A DNA stretch of 45,671 nucleotides from a virus, in the IMG/VR virus record IMGVR_UViG_3300033153_005273, positions 1 through 45,671 of that record. The stretch is one strand, 5' to 3'. Made by a program: the position numbers and the translations under genes. Shown piece by piece: positions 37,801 through 45,671 of the stretch (position 1 is its first letter; every line of letters begins with the position of its first letter). The notes under the pieces were generated by a model. The model ran no database searches. It saw nothing but the letters and a program-made list of their open reading frames with translations, and was not told where the DNA came from.

Positions 37801-40800
37801 ACAATTTGTCGTGGAACTTTAGCATTATATTGGTTATTAAGTAGATCAAAAAGCATTCGTTGAATAGCACGTATTGTTTGGATGCCTTTCTTGGCTTTAT
37901 CTTTTATTTTTGTGTCATAAAAACTATATCGCTCATATGTCGGAGTGATACCCTTTTCTTCAAGGAGAAAACTAATTGTTGTTTGATTATCTTCGCTATA
38001 CGGATCTATCTTACGATGATCAAACTCAATGAGAATACGACTATCTGGGCCGAAGTTACTACGTGCTTTAGTTACACCCTCCCCATCCATAGTAATTTCA
38101 AACTCATAATTATGAATCTTAGTCCGGAGATCTTCAGCTTCTTTTATTTTAGCAACCAACGTTTTCTTATCTAGTTTATCAACAGCAAGCGAACTACCAT
38201 ACGCAGAACTATCACGATCTATTACTGTAAACATATATCCAGAGGGAACATAGCCATCATTTGGAGCACAGTATGTTTCGAACTTAACTTTACGTGGACA
38301 ATTTTTGTCGAGGATACGTTGTATTGGAACTTTAGCTGCGGTATTTTCTCTGGTAATGGTGAGGTTCTCATAACTGGTATTTTGCCCTGTTATTGCTTGT
38401 GCAAGTTCAGTAACCAATTCTTTTGCTTCAATATCATCAATAATACCATACACTTCTCGGGCTTGTTTTATTGATGGTATTATTTGATCTACTACTTTCT
38501 TTGGCATTGCCTTACCAGTTATAATATATTTCTCGCGAACATATTTCATTTGTTTGGCAAGTACACGACGAGACTCTCCCGCAGTTTTGGCTCCGGTTTG
38601 TACCATAGTCTTCTCACGTTTTGTAGAATCCTCTTCTGTAAACGCTTTGACTTTTGTTATGGCACTTGGAGTTCCAAGTTTTTGAAGGTCGGTTTTTAAT
38701 ATTGGGGGAGCATCTTCACCAGACCAATCATAAAATTCCTTTGGCCCAACGAGATCAATGAGACTATTCTTTGCAAACTGTACAGAACTATGTGGTGCAT
38801 CAAGATGTACTAATCGTTTGTATTCCGCTTTGAAGAATTTAGTCTGCTTTGCTTCAGTAGCTCCAGCATCTTTCGTAAGTTTTTCCTCCGCTGCTCTTTG
38901 TTTTGCCAAGTCGTTACGCAGCGCCTTTTCTTGAAGAAGTGATATAGCTTGGAGTCGTGTTTCATAATATCTTATCTGTCCCTGAAAATTAGTTAATCCT
39001 TTATCAACCGCTTCTTTAAGTTTGGCTCTAACTTTTGATGCTTCATTTTCAAGAGTAGTGGGTTGCATAGTGCTGAGACCAGCTGTTGGATTAAGCTTAT
39101 CCCATCTACTTTCAACACCATGTTTTTTTACGTAGGCTTCCCTTACCTTTTGATTGTCGGCACGTTCATCGGCCCAATGTTGAGTTAATGTTTTATTGCC
39201 ACGTCCTTTTCTACGAGCATCAAGAAGCATCTTATCTTTCTCAGAGAGTCTTTTCTTTGCTTCTTTAACTACCGTTGGTTCAGTCTCAAAATTAGAATAA
39301 CGTATATCTTCACCAGTCAAAGCTCCACTATCCGGATCAATTACCTTTCGGTGTGGGTCAACCATACGACCAGCTTCTTCCCGAGTGTAATAGTCAAGAA
39401 TCTTACCACTCTTATCTACTGCTGCAAACCCATCAAGCGATCCTATAGGAGCACCTTTAATATCCCAGTGCCCAAGAGGGCTTACCCACGTCTTGCCACT
39501 TTCACTATCAATGAGAGCCGGCTGAAGAGATGTGGCTCCCTTTGGAAACCCATGGAACTTCTTTATGTCAAGTTCATAACTATGGTACTCACCCTTTTTA
39601 AATTCCTCACCAGCAATTTCTTGTGCTTGTTGGGACACACGGGTTAACCATTTATTCTCAACGGCAAGAAGATCATCAAGTATTGTTTGACTTTTAACAC
39701 CCTTCAATGGAATATTTTTAAAGAGCGCCCGAATAATCCGTTGCCAAATACTTTCTGGGGCTTTTGTTCTTGGGTTAATTGACTTTATGCTGGCGAGTAC
39801 ACGAGATATTTCAACACGACTAAACGCATTTGCCATAATCTCTTCCCAATATTCAGAACGTTCCTCCTTGTTACCGTACTTTGGGTCTCCAGTTTTCTTG
39901 GCAGCATTTACTATTGTTGACCAAGCCTTACGAAAGTTACGTTGCTTAACAGTATAGGATTCCCATTGTGCTTTATACGGAGAACCTATTACGTTCTTCA
40001 TGTCATATTCAGTAGCCCAGCCATGCATACGATCTAAATATTTTTTTGGTATACTAAACCAAATATCTTCTACATCTTTAAGAAAGCCTTTCATTTCAGT
40101 TGTTTTTGCAGAACCAAGCTCAGCACGATAGATAGCATGGATAAGTTCATGAACAAGAGTGCCTTCCGCATACTCTTGATTAAGATCCCTTGCTAACGCA
40201 TCGGGGTTTAATCCAACATGAATCTCACCAACCTGCCCAGTATATTGATTCGATACCCACGATGTTGTTAGTCCACGAGTAACGGAATCTGGGGTTGTTT
40301 GGTCATTAAGATCACCAACATAAAATTCAACTTTCTTTCCAGAAGAGATTAGTTTATCAATGAGAAACTGATACTCAAACTCCCCATTAAATATCTTCTC
40401 TTCAAGTCTTTCAATTATTTGCAAACCAACTTCACGTTCAATAACACGCGAATTATTTGAACCAAGGTATGCATCTTTAACTTCTTCGGCCCTACCACTC
40501 TGTTCTACATAACTATCTCTCCGTGTAAAAACTTTACCAAGATGCGGAGAATCCTTTATCGGACGTTGCCCAGTTGGTTCCACAACATTAGCAGACTTTA
40601 AAGATACTGCGCTAGGTGCAATAGGTTGTTCATCTAATTCTGCTTGACTTACTCCTTGATACTGTTCTAATTGACTTTGAAGCGCGGCTTTATATTCTTT
40701 AGAAGTTGTTTTAGATTCAAGAGCTTTGTCAACAAGTTTTTTAGTGGGTGGAACAAGTATTCCCTTATCAAAAATATAACCCTTAAGTATTTGCGATTGT

Positions 40801-42596
40801 TCGGTTTTCGAAAATCCACTTTTAATTTCCTTTTCTGTAAATCCAATTTCTTGTGCAATGAGATTTACACGAGTTTCTTTGGCAGCTTTAAGACGTGCAC
40901 TGTCGTTTTTCTTTAGGGTTATTTCGTCAAGTTTTGTGTATGTTTCTATTATGTTATCAAGTGTAGCTGGGTCCGTTATGTTCTTTATGTCAGTTACTTT
41001 AATGGAACGTGTTTGTGCATCAACAAGTTTCTCTTTATCGGATACTTCCGTAGGTTTCTTACCGGCTTTTATATTGTTGACTTCTTTCTCGTGTTCTTTT
41101 ATTATTTGACTTTGATCTTCTGGGGTTTTCTTTTCCTCAACAATCCCCATAGCTTCTTTTGTCTTTTCAATTTCAGCACCAGTCATCTCATCAACGTCAA
41201 CAGGATCAAGAACTTCGGTTGCATCATCTACCATCTTCTTAACTGCAACTTTCTTTTCCTCTGAAAGATCAGATTCATCAATAGTATTTTTAATATTTTC
41301 TTTTACATTACCAGGCTTTCGTTCTGGAGAAACTATTTGATTACCTATACTTAAAACACCACCACTACCAGGTAATACAATAGCAACAGCACCCTCATAC
41401 ATACCTTGTTTTGTTATTTCCCAGGCGTTATTTAACCACTGGTTTAATAATTCAAGAGTCTTACGATCAGGATTTGTAGCAAATAATTCTCCCAAATATT
41501 CTGGATGTGCTTGTGCAGTTTCAGTAATAAATTCTGCTAATAGTGTTTCACCAAGACCTTTTAATTTTTTATATATTGGAGCTTTTAATTTGAAAAATTT
41601 TGTAAATCTTGTTATACCAAAAGCTTCCATTGGTGCTGAAACCATAGCAACAGCAAGGGCATGATTTAAAGCACGTCGAGGAGCAACACCTTTATCAATA
41701 TAATCATTATAATTAGCACCAGTTATCATTGTCCCTATTGAAACTGTGGCCCCAAAACCTCCTGTTGCAGCAGCTATTAATAATTGACCCATAACTTGGG
41801 GAGCCATTGCAATAACATCCTCCCAAAAACTTTCTGTTTGCAAGTATTCTGGATTAAGTTTTATTTGTTCCTGGACATATTTAAAACTTTCATCATAAGC
41901 TTTAAGAAAAGTGGGATCTTTTTTACGAGCAAAAGAATTTAATATATTTTCTCGCTCTTGAGAAGTAAGTTTTTCTCCCTTTAATTGTTCTGCCTTTTTA
42001 TATTCCTTATCTAAATCAATAAGGTGGGATGGATTCATCATAATACGTCCAACAGCAGATTTTTCACCAATTAAAAGCATCCCAGTAGAAACATCTTTAA
42101 AAGTTTTTTTAATATATGTTTTAAGTATCTTACCTGGACGATCTGATTGTTCCTCAATAAGATCGCCCTCTAATGTTAAATAATCTAATACGGGATCAGT
42201 AGTAAAAACTTTATCAATTTTACTCATTTTTACTGCTTGATTTTGAAGTGCTTGATTTACTACGATGTTTTCTTTGAGAGATCTATTTGCAGCATATGCA
42301 AGACCTGGCTCGCCGACATCCCCACGATAAGTGTTTCCATGTTTGTCAGCGAATTTTTGTTCTGGAGTATTTCGTGCAGCAATAAAAGCCTTACCAGCAG
42401 TTACTTGTTTATCTTCCGTGGTAAGGTCTTTTGTTGTTATTGAATCGTCTGTAGCACCAGCAGCACTGATGTTTCGTGCATAATCGGTATAACTTTCCCC
42501 ATCCCTGCCATATTTTTTATAGAGGGCTTCCGTTAAATCTTTATCAGTATATTGTGCATATTCAGGAAAATCGACCACAAATTGTTTAAGACTCAT
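34839..42596 (-). CDS. Giant virion protein (polyvalent / ejection type), 2585 aa
   Basis: TAGGAG precedes the ATG. The N-terminus FPEYAQYTDKDLTEALYKKY is typical of long phage polyvalent or internal proteins. Hydrophobic helices lie at about 262-330 (AMAPQVMGQLLIAAATGGFG). VHELIHAIY (His816, Glu817, His820) is a zincin motif. About 1595-1620 (RQIVFTGSTYD, KIYKGFAQRLAKHLGW) resembles the acetyltransferase-like piece of such proteins. About 2050-2240 (ALKYNFRNLTGDAEAM, YLAPFWSFQEINMKRT) resembles the LPD38-type helical region. Likely packaged in the capsid and ejected with DNA, carrying peptidase and other host-modifying activities (family knowledge plus inference). Confidence 0.8.
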   Translation of the reverse strand: MSLKQFVVDFPEYAQYTDKDLTEALYKKYGRDGESYTDYARNISAAGATDDSITTKDLTTEDKQVTAGKAFIAARNTPEQKFADKHGNTYRGDVGEPGLAYAANRSLKENIVVNQALQNQAVKMSKIDKVFTTDPVLDYLTLEGDLIEEQSDRPGKILKTYIKKTFKDVSTGMLLIGEKSAVGRIMMNPSHLIDLDKEYKKAEQLKGEKLTSQERENILNSFARKKDPTFLKAYDESFKYVQEQIKLNPEYLQTESFWEDVIAMAPQVMGQLLIAAATGGFGATVSIGTMITGANYNDYIDKGVAPRRALNHALAVAMVSAPMEAFGITRFTKFFKLKAPIYKKLKGLGETLLAEFITETAQAHPEYLGELFATNPDRKTLELLNQWLNNAWEITKQGMYEGAVAIVLPGSGGVLSIGNQIVSPERKPGNVKENIKNTIDESDLSEEKKVAVKKMVDDATEVLDPVDVDEMTGAEIEKTKEAMGIVEEKKTPEDQSQIIKEHEKEVNNIKAGKKPTEVSDKEKLVDAQTRSIKVTDIKNITDPATLDNIIETYTKLDEITLKKNDSARLKAAKETRVNLIAQEIGFTEKEIKSGFSKTEQSQILKGYIFDKGILVPPTKKLVDKALESKTTSKEYKAALQSQLEQYQGVSQAELDEQPIAPSAVSLKSANVVEPTGQRPIKDSPHLGKVFTRRDSYVEQSGRAEEVKDAYLGSNNSRVIEREVGLQIIERLEEKIFNGEFEYQFLIDKLISSGKKVEFYVGDLNDQTTPDSVTRGLTTSWVSNQYTGQVGEIHVGLNPDALARDLNQEYAEGTLVHELIHAIYRAELGSAKTTEMKGFLKDVEDIWFSIPKKYLDRMHGWATEYDMKNVIGSPYKAQWESYTVKQRNFRKAWSTIVNAAKKTGDPKYGNKEERSEYWEEIMANAFSRVEISRVLASIKSINPRTKAPESIWQRIIRALFKNIPLKGVKSQTILDDLLAVENKWLTRVSQQAQEIAGEEFKKGEYHSYELDIKKFHGFPKGATSLQPALIDSESGKTWVSPLGHWDIKGAPIGSLDGFAAVDKSGKILDYYTREEAGRMVDPHRKVIDPDSGALTGEDIRYSNFETEPTVVKEAKKRLSEKDKMLLDARRKGRGNKTLTQHWADERADNQKVREAYVKKHGVESRWDKLNPTAGLSTMQPTTLENEASKVRAKLKEAVDKGLTNFQGQIRYYETRLQAISLLQEKALRNDLAKQRAAEEKLTKDAGATEAKQTKFFKAEYKRLVHLDAPHSSVQFAKNSLIDLVGPKEFYDWSGEDAPPILKTDLQKLGTPSAITKVKAFTEEDSTKREKTMVQTGAKTAGESRRVLAKQMKYVREKYIITGKAMPKKVVDQIIPSIKQAREVYGIIDDIEAKELVTELAQAITGQNTSYENLTITRENTAAKVPIQRILDKNCPRKVKFETYCAPNDGYVPSGYMFTVIDRDSSAYGSSLAVDKLDKKTLVAKIKEAEDLRTKIHNYEFEITMDGEGVTKARSNFGPDSRILIEFDHRKIDPYSEDNQTTISFLLEEKGITPTYERYSFYDTKIKDKAKKGIQTIRAIQRMLFDLLNNQYNAKVPRQIVFTGSTYDEKKNKIYKGFAQRLAKHLGWKLKIKRPIDGDPNFIITNPISQKVENELWDSFENNKLISDDMPNYDPLVNYETQKLDDTPFKFGDDKMHKDSVKGEAGFIAPNYFTRFLNHMRNDFKKNFREFKHLARKTYSDVQYKLRSLKKSQSISMAKTAKLLAKNLDGLSKNEISLLTKVSYMMDFYEQVKMNQKLRTAGEKVVVKEFPYGWTEKQILTETPRVWAAVQGNAKVLRAWYNRLDMWRQLRVEYISAMNDVGFSVENKITRAFYFRHQILDILKAQQAQYSQTGSGGKLAVPTRRSSLRKRKGGAYEMNLNYIQAEFEVMSQMMHDTQIGRTLKAIMDKYGSKTEKKGYSPYNPREDSIFYLANSIPGKMAQEAMEKGLKELNVPVSKINKIVALGGKYESYFLPDSIAETLNDALARPKRGPFLNAVRHTMRMWKMWQLLHPFRALKYNFRNLTGDAEAMFVGDPATFKYVWGAAKDLKEWKKTGVAPKHLQDWIDRGGTESTLQSQEMGKMLTDPMFVKHYSGKKKITDPATWYGKKARAWTDTRESLFRYAAYKRYVTLLESGGKIKNYAASMPEEVNQIVDDKDKAFLMSNDLLGAYDRITTFGENFRTYLAPFWSFQEINMKRTLQFARNAVKNDDLMATIGRKLGAKGVIIPIKLGKFAFKMGMLHVATQAWNQFVWPDEEDALPDEMHRRVHIIYGNHKDQILYFPRIGILGDLLEWAGVDTAPTDAMDILIGKKTFKDVIASYDMGKKNIGDIMNKIAQSLGPYVKMPVELVMGEKVFPSIWNRQPITDRLRYVAEQLQADVVYDAITGRPTKESHWVDAAMKLSPIYKGDRKRFGWIAIQQKVHEYLKEAKPGTSGFIVTESGNALYNMGMAYRYGDDKAMRKYFKEFMVIKQRELGGRINYSEVIRKQWLKLDPLAKFPKGSRHRRLFLASLNKRDQYALGLAYQYYAEIKSGEQFYKRLRKVSRKK

Positions 42597-42609
42597 CTAT
42601 TTGATTCTC

Positions 42610-43863
42610 CTAATGGGTTGTTGATTTTGGTAAACCTAAACGAAGAGTATCATCTACCTCTTTATATTGTTCTGATACTAATCTCTTCTTATCACTTCCT
42701 TTGTACCCAACAAATTCTTTATATTCCCCAAACTTATTATCCATATGATCTTTTAATGTGTTCCAAATTTTTATGGTATCTTTGGTATTTGTTGCTAGCA
42801 TATTTAACCACATATTTGCTTCTTCAGTACCTTTAGCACCAACATCCATCATATCCATTTCAGTCATTTCATGTATGTCATTGACTTTTGCTTTACTGAG
42901 GAAGAGTTTTAATTTTGTGTAACGATCGTTTTGTGTTCCCCATTGTGTTGGAGTCATTGCCGATGGTTTTGTTTTATCAAGTCTACCACCAGTCTTTGGA
43001 ATTGGAGTTGTCCCAAGAAAATGCGGAATCCCATGAACCACTTTAATAGCTTGAGGTTCTTGACCTTTTGGTGTATAACCTGTTATAACATTATGTTTTC
43101 CATCTCGACTGGTATATTTATATAATGACATTCCCTTTGTGCCGGCACTCCCAAGATTTTGTATTGTCTTTTGTGTTCTATTTAACATACCATCAATAAG
43201 TTTGGTAAGACTATTATTTTTTGAAAGAACAGCTTTACCCATGGCTTTATTCAATAATTGCATTCTACTATTTAAATTTTGGCGTTGTTTTGTTGGATTA
43301 ACTAAATCTTTTTCGAGAATATTACGTTCGTCTATAAGTTTACCATAATTATGTTGCGAAAATTTATCTTTTGCTTTACCACCAACTTTTTTATCAAGAT
43401 TACTTATTTGTTGATTGAGTTCTGAAAGATGTTGTTTTTGTGTATACCCAAGTTTACGGACAGTCATAAGAGTGTCAATATCTTGTTGGAGACCACTCAT
43501 TATGTGTTTTGGTTTCATACCATCTTGTCTAGTTTCAATATCAATAACACGTTGTGGATTATCAGGATCAATACTAAGACCATGTTCACCCCATATTTTA
43601 TTTGCCATTGCAGTTGTTTCTTGATTATATCTTGAACTTGCATTTGATGTTGACATAGGTATAGGACTTGATACTTTAACAGGACGCAACTGTTCTTGTG
43701 CTTGATCCTGTAATAGTTTACGACGTGGATCATTAATTTCAGTTTCAAGACGCAACATCTTTTCTTGATGTTGTTGCGTTGCTTGATCTCGAAGTCGACG
43801 AGAATCTGATATGTAACGTAAACTTCTGTTTAAATTTTCAAATGCTCTCGTTATATCTGCCAT
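42610..43863 (-). CDS. Internal virion / ejection protein candidate, 417 aa
   Basis: TAGGAG precedes the ATG. Mostly charged coiled coil (NRSLRYISDSRRLRDQATQQ, then heptad-rich 150-240), with a beta-like patch around 245-290 (SLYKYTSRDGKHNVITGYTP). Its position directly before the giant protein mirrors T7-type gp15/gp16 gene order. No enzymatic motif is seen. Confidence 0.65.
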   Translation of the reverse strand: MADITRAFENLNRSLRYISDSRRLRDQATQQHQEKMLRLETEINDPRRKLLQDQAQEQLRPVKVSSPIPMSTSNASSRYNQETTAMANKIWGEHGLSIDPDNPQRVIDIETRQDGMKPKHIMSGLQQDIDTLMTVRKLGYTQKQHLSELNQQISNLDKKVGGKAKDKFSQHNYGKLIDERNILEKDLVNPTKQRQNLNSRMQLLNKAMGKAVLSKNNSLTKLIDGMLNRTQKTIQNLGSAGTKGMSLYKYTSRDGKHNVITGYTPKGQEPQAIKVVHGIPHFLGTTPIPKTGGRLDKTKPSAMTPTQWGTQNDRYTKLKLFLSKAKVNDIHEMTEMDMMDVGAKGTEEANMWLNMLATNTKDTIKIWNTLKDHMDNKFGEYKEFVGYKGSDKKRLVSEQYKEVDDTLRLGLPKSTTH

Positions 43864-43875
43864 TATTTTCTCCTA

Positions 43876-44925
43876 TTAACCTAAACCAGATGTACCGTAA
43901 CCACCTTCCATACCACCACCACCATAATCGTCATCGTCATCATATCCATAACCACTAAATTCACTATATGATTCTGGACTTTCCATACCAGATGGGGCAG
44001 CTTGTTCATCACTTAATTGTCTATCAAGAAGTTGAGATTCTTCAACTGACATACCACGAGCTGTGGCTATATCTTGTTGTTGACCAGCAGCAAATTGATC
44101 TTGAAGTCCTGGATCGTCTCTGAATGCCAAATCTTTTAATTTACTAAAAAATGGTTTTTGTTCAGCCGTTTGTAAAACACCCATATCTTCCCTTATATTT
44201 TGTGATTCTGGACCACCAACAACAGTATCTAAACCCAAATCTCGTGCTTGTCGTGCTCTTGTAGCTCTACCAATAGCAATATCACCATATGGATCAATAC
44301 CTTGTCCACTATAATGTTCTGCTAAGGAAGTTTTCATGTGCCCACGAGAAATTCCCTTCCCAAGTTGACCTATGGCAAACTTCAATGCAGGCAAACCCAT
44401 AGTAGTTGTTAAACCAAGTTTTGCAGCTTGGCTAACAGATAACCCCAAAAGTTTACCAAGCCCACCGGCTAATATACCAGGTCCAAGTAAATTTTGTAAA
44501 TCAGACATCGACACACCACCAAGAGTAGCACCGAGTTTATCACCAAATGTGCCAGCATCAACATCACCACCCTCTGTTTGACTTCCTGGACCAGCAGCAG
44601 CACGATCTTCTTCTATTGTATCTGCAATTGATGTTTCGGTAGTATCTTTAAATTCGTCAGCACTTGTACCACGAAAACGAAATACATTTTGACGTTGAAC
44701 ATTTTCTTCTCTTGCGCCAGGACTAAGTTGAGATGCTGCTTGTGCAAGTGCCTCATTCATTTCAACATTACGAAAACCCACCGGTGATGGTTGTAAACTT
44801 TCTTGTCTTGTTTGACTTGCAAGTTTCATACGTTCTTGTTCATTGAGTTGATTGATATCAAATTGTTCTTCATCACTTGTTGATATGTCATCATCAACTT
44901 CTCTATAAAAATTTAAAAGTCCCAT
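43876..44925 (-). CDS. Virion protein candidate with Gly-rich core and Asp/Gly/Tyr tail, 349 aa
   Basis: TAGGAG precedes the ATG. Acidic N-terminus, Gln/Ser/Glu-rich linkers, then a Gly/Leu/Ala hydrophobic core at about 135-195 (GPGILAGGLGKLLGLSVSQA, TTTMGLPALKFAIGQLGKG) that could insert in a membrane. The C-terminus is a disordered Gly/Asp/Tyr string. Membrane-active, packaged ejection proteins often look like this. No family is assigned. Confidence 0.65.
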   Translation of the reverse strand: MGLLNFYREVDDDISTSDEEQFDINQLNEQERMKLASQTRQESLQPSPVGFRNVEMNEALAQAASQLSPGAREENVQRQNVFRFRGTSADEFKDTTETSIADTIEEDRAAAGPGSQTEGGDVDAGTFGDKLGATLGGVSMSDLQNLLGPGILAGGLGKLLGLSVSQAAKLGLTTTMGLPALKFAIGQLGKGISRGHMKTSLAEHYSGQGIDPYGDIAIGRATRARQARDLGLDTVVGGPESQNIREDMGVLQTAEQKPFFSKLKDLAFRDDPGLQDQFAAGQQQDIATARGMSVEESQLLDRQLSDEQAAPSGMESPESYSEFSGYGYDDDDDYGGGGMEGGYGTSGLG

Positions 44926-44934
44926 ACATAACTC

Positions 44935-45234
44935 CTACGAAAAAAATCCCATTATAGTATTTAAAAGATTTATACCTGTGTTTGCGACACCAAGTTTTTT
45001 TTGTCGACTATAATTTTTTTTGTCTTGTTTATATTTTGCTTGTTGCATAGAAAGATCTTCTTGTGCCATTTTCCTATCGAATGCTGTTTCTTCGTCTTGT
45101 TGTTGACGTGCCTTACCAGCTATAACTTGTTGTGTTGCCATGCCATGTTGACTTCGCATTACATCAAGATGCCTGGGTTTCTTTCTAAAACCTGAAGGAC
45201 GTACAGCACCCCATTGTGCATTAGTTGTTATCAT
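44935..45234 (-). CDS. Small virion-operon protein, 99 aa
   Basis: AAAGGAG precedes the ATG. A basic start (MITTNAQWGAVRPSGFRKKP), a long Gln/Lys/Asp-rich helix (ARQQQDEETAFDRKMAQEDL, MQQAKYKQDKKNYS) and a short hydrophobic end (TGINLLNTIMGFF). It shares helical, Gln-rich character with the neighbouring ejection-type proteins. Function is unknown. Confidence 0.65.
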   Translation of the reverse strand: MITTNAQWGAVRPSGFRKKPRHLDVMRSQHGMATQQVIAGKARQQQDEETAFDRKMAQEDLSMQQAKYKQDKKNYSRQKKLGVANTGINLLNTIMGFFS

Positions 45235-45245
45235 GTTGGTCTCCT

Positions 45246-45671
45246 TTATTCTTCTGCTTCTCGTGGGTCATATCCATAACCTGGATGATAAAATTGTCTA
45301 TATTTATAATCACGATCATATTTTGACATAAGTTCTTTATGACGATTACTTGCAGTATTACGATCACGCCAACCACTATATGCTCCAAAACCAGATGCAA
45401 CCGTACTTGCACCACCAAGAATGTAAGCTAGTTTATCTGACTTTTTTTGCATTTTCATTTTATCAAGAGCCATTGCATATTTCTTTGCTCTAATTTGTTT
45501 TGCAAAACCAAGTTTAGATTTTCTATCAGCAAGTTCATAACCAGTTTGGTCAAGACCCTCAAGACGTTCTCGTTCACCACGAACCATTTGACCAAGCATT
45601 TTATTACTTGCACCAACGGCCCTCTTATCTTGACCAACATTGCGATTATTGAGGAGGGCCTGTTGATATAG
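45246..45671 (-). CDS. Partial internal virion protein (gp14-like layout)
   Basis: The frame stays open to the right edge, so the start lies outside the window; the internal ATG at 45599 is probably not the start because the upstream residues (YQQALLNNRNVGQDKRAVGA) read as natural protein. Helical and Gln/Arg/Lys-rich, then a Gly/Ala hydrophobic hairpin (LAYILGGASTVASGFGAYSG), then an acidic tail. This layout and the position two to four genes before the giant protein recall T7 gp14-type internal core proteins. Confidence 0.65.
   Translation of the reverse strand, partial: LYQQALLNNRNVGQDKRAVGASNKMLGQMVRGERERLEGLDQTGYELADRKSKLGFAKQIRAKKYAMALDKMKMQKKSDKLAYILGGASTVASGFGAYSGWRDRNTASNRHKELMSKYDRDYKYRQFYHPGYGYDPREAEE

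Noticed and set aside
34839-42596. N4-type virion RNA polymerase
   Set aside because: Size and late position are suggestive, but I see no T7/N4 RNA polymerase motifs; zincin and LPD-like features point to a polyvalent ejection protein.

Overview
This window is almost certainly part of a double-stranded DNA bacteriophage genome, strongly AT-rich. It shows very tight gene packing, dozens of small genes, a full set of phage replication genes, phage tRNAs, an intein-split ribonucleotide reductase and an operon of large virion proteins. Three lipobox proteins and a beta-barrel outer-membrane enzyme point to a Gram-negative host. Two near-perfect sigma-54 promoters and a secreted protein ending in a CFI-type tail, reminiscent of the CFIATAAYG tails common in deltaproteobacteria, make a sigma-54-rich host of that kind plausible (inference). 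No terminase, portal or major capsid gene is seen, so the window is an incomplete genome.

Layout. (1) Positions 1-4464, leftward: distal virion genes, including a PKD/BspA-like tail-fibre candidate, a lipoprotein, many small proteins, and a helix-turn-helix protein read first. (2) 4465-4866: a 400-bp divergent control region holding a 60% GC island with a back-to-back pair of sigma-54 promoters, plus a leftward phage promoter. (3) 4867-10965, rightward: many tiny membrane and zinc-knuckle proteins, a second lipoprotein, a secreted fibronectin-III protein, and dispersed AAAGTCAATAT repeats. (4) 10940-18152: DNA ligase, a PagL-like lipid A deacylase, a MoxR ATPase with a zincin-VWA partner, and unknowns. 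(5) 18158-27180: replication and expression core with primase, DnaB-like helicase, family A polymerase, SSB-like protein, metallophosphoesterase, sigma factor, PD-(D/E)XK nuclease and endonuclease I-like resolvase. (6) 27192-33516: small genes, two tRNAs, a structured leader, RNR with intein, RNA ligase, DUF3310. (7) 45671 down to 33572, leftward: ejection-type virion proteins including one of 2585 residues, then a lysis-like cassette ending in a phospholipase A2-like protein.

The rightward arm looks early/middle and the leftward arms late. If the genome is circular or permuted, both leftward blocks belong to one late arm starting near 4.7 kb; this cannot be proven here.

Caution about the sequence: at five places (about 9860, 15300, 17892, 27090 and 28194) removing one base from a short homopolymer restores an ordinary gene layout (a clean start, a stop just before the next start, or a conserved C-terminus). 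These may be sequencing or assembly insertions. I list the genes as they read and describe the repaired form.
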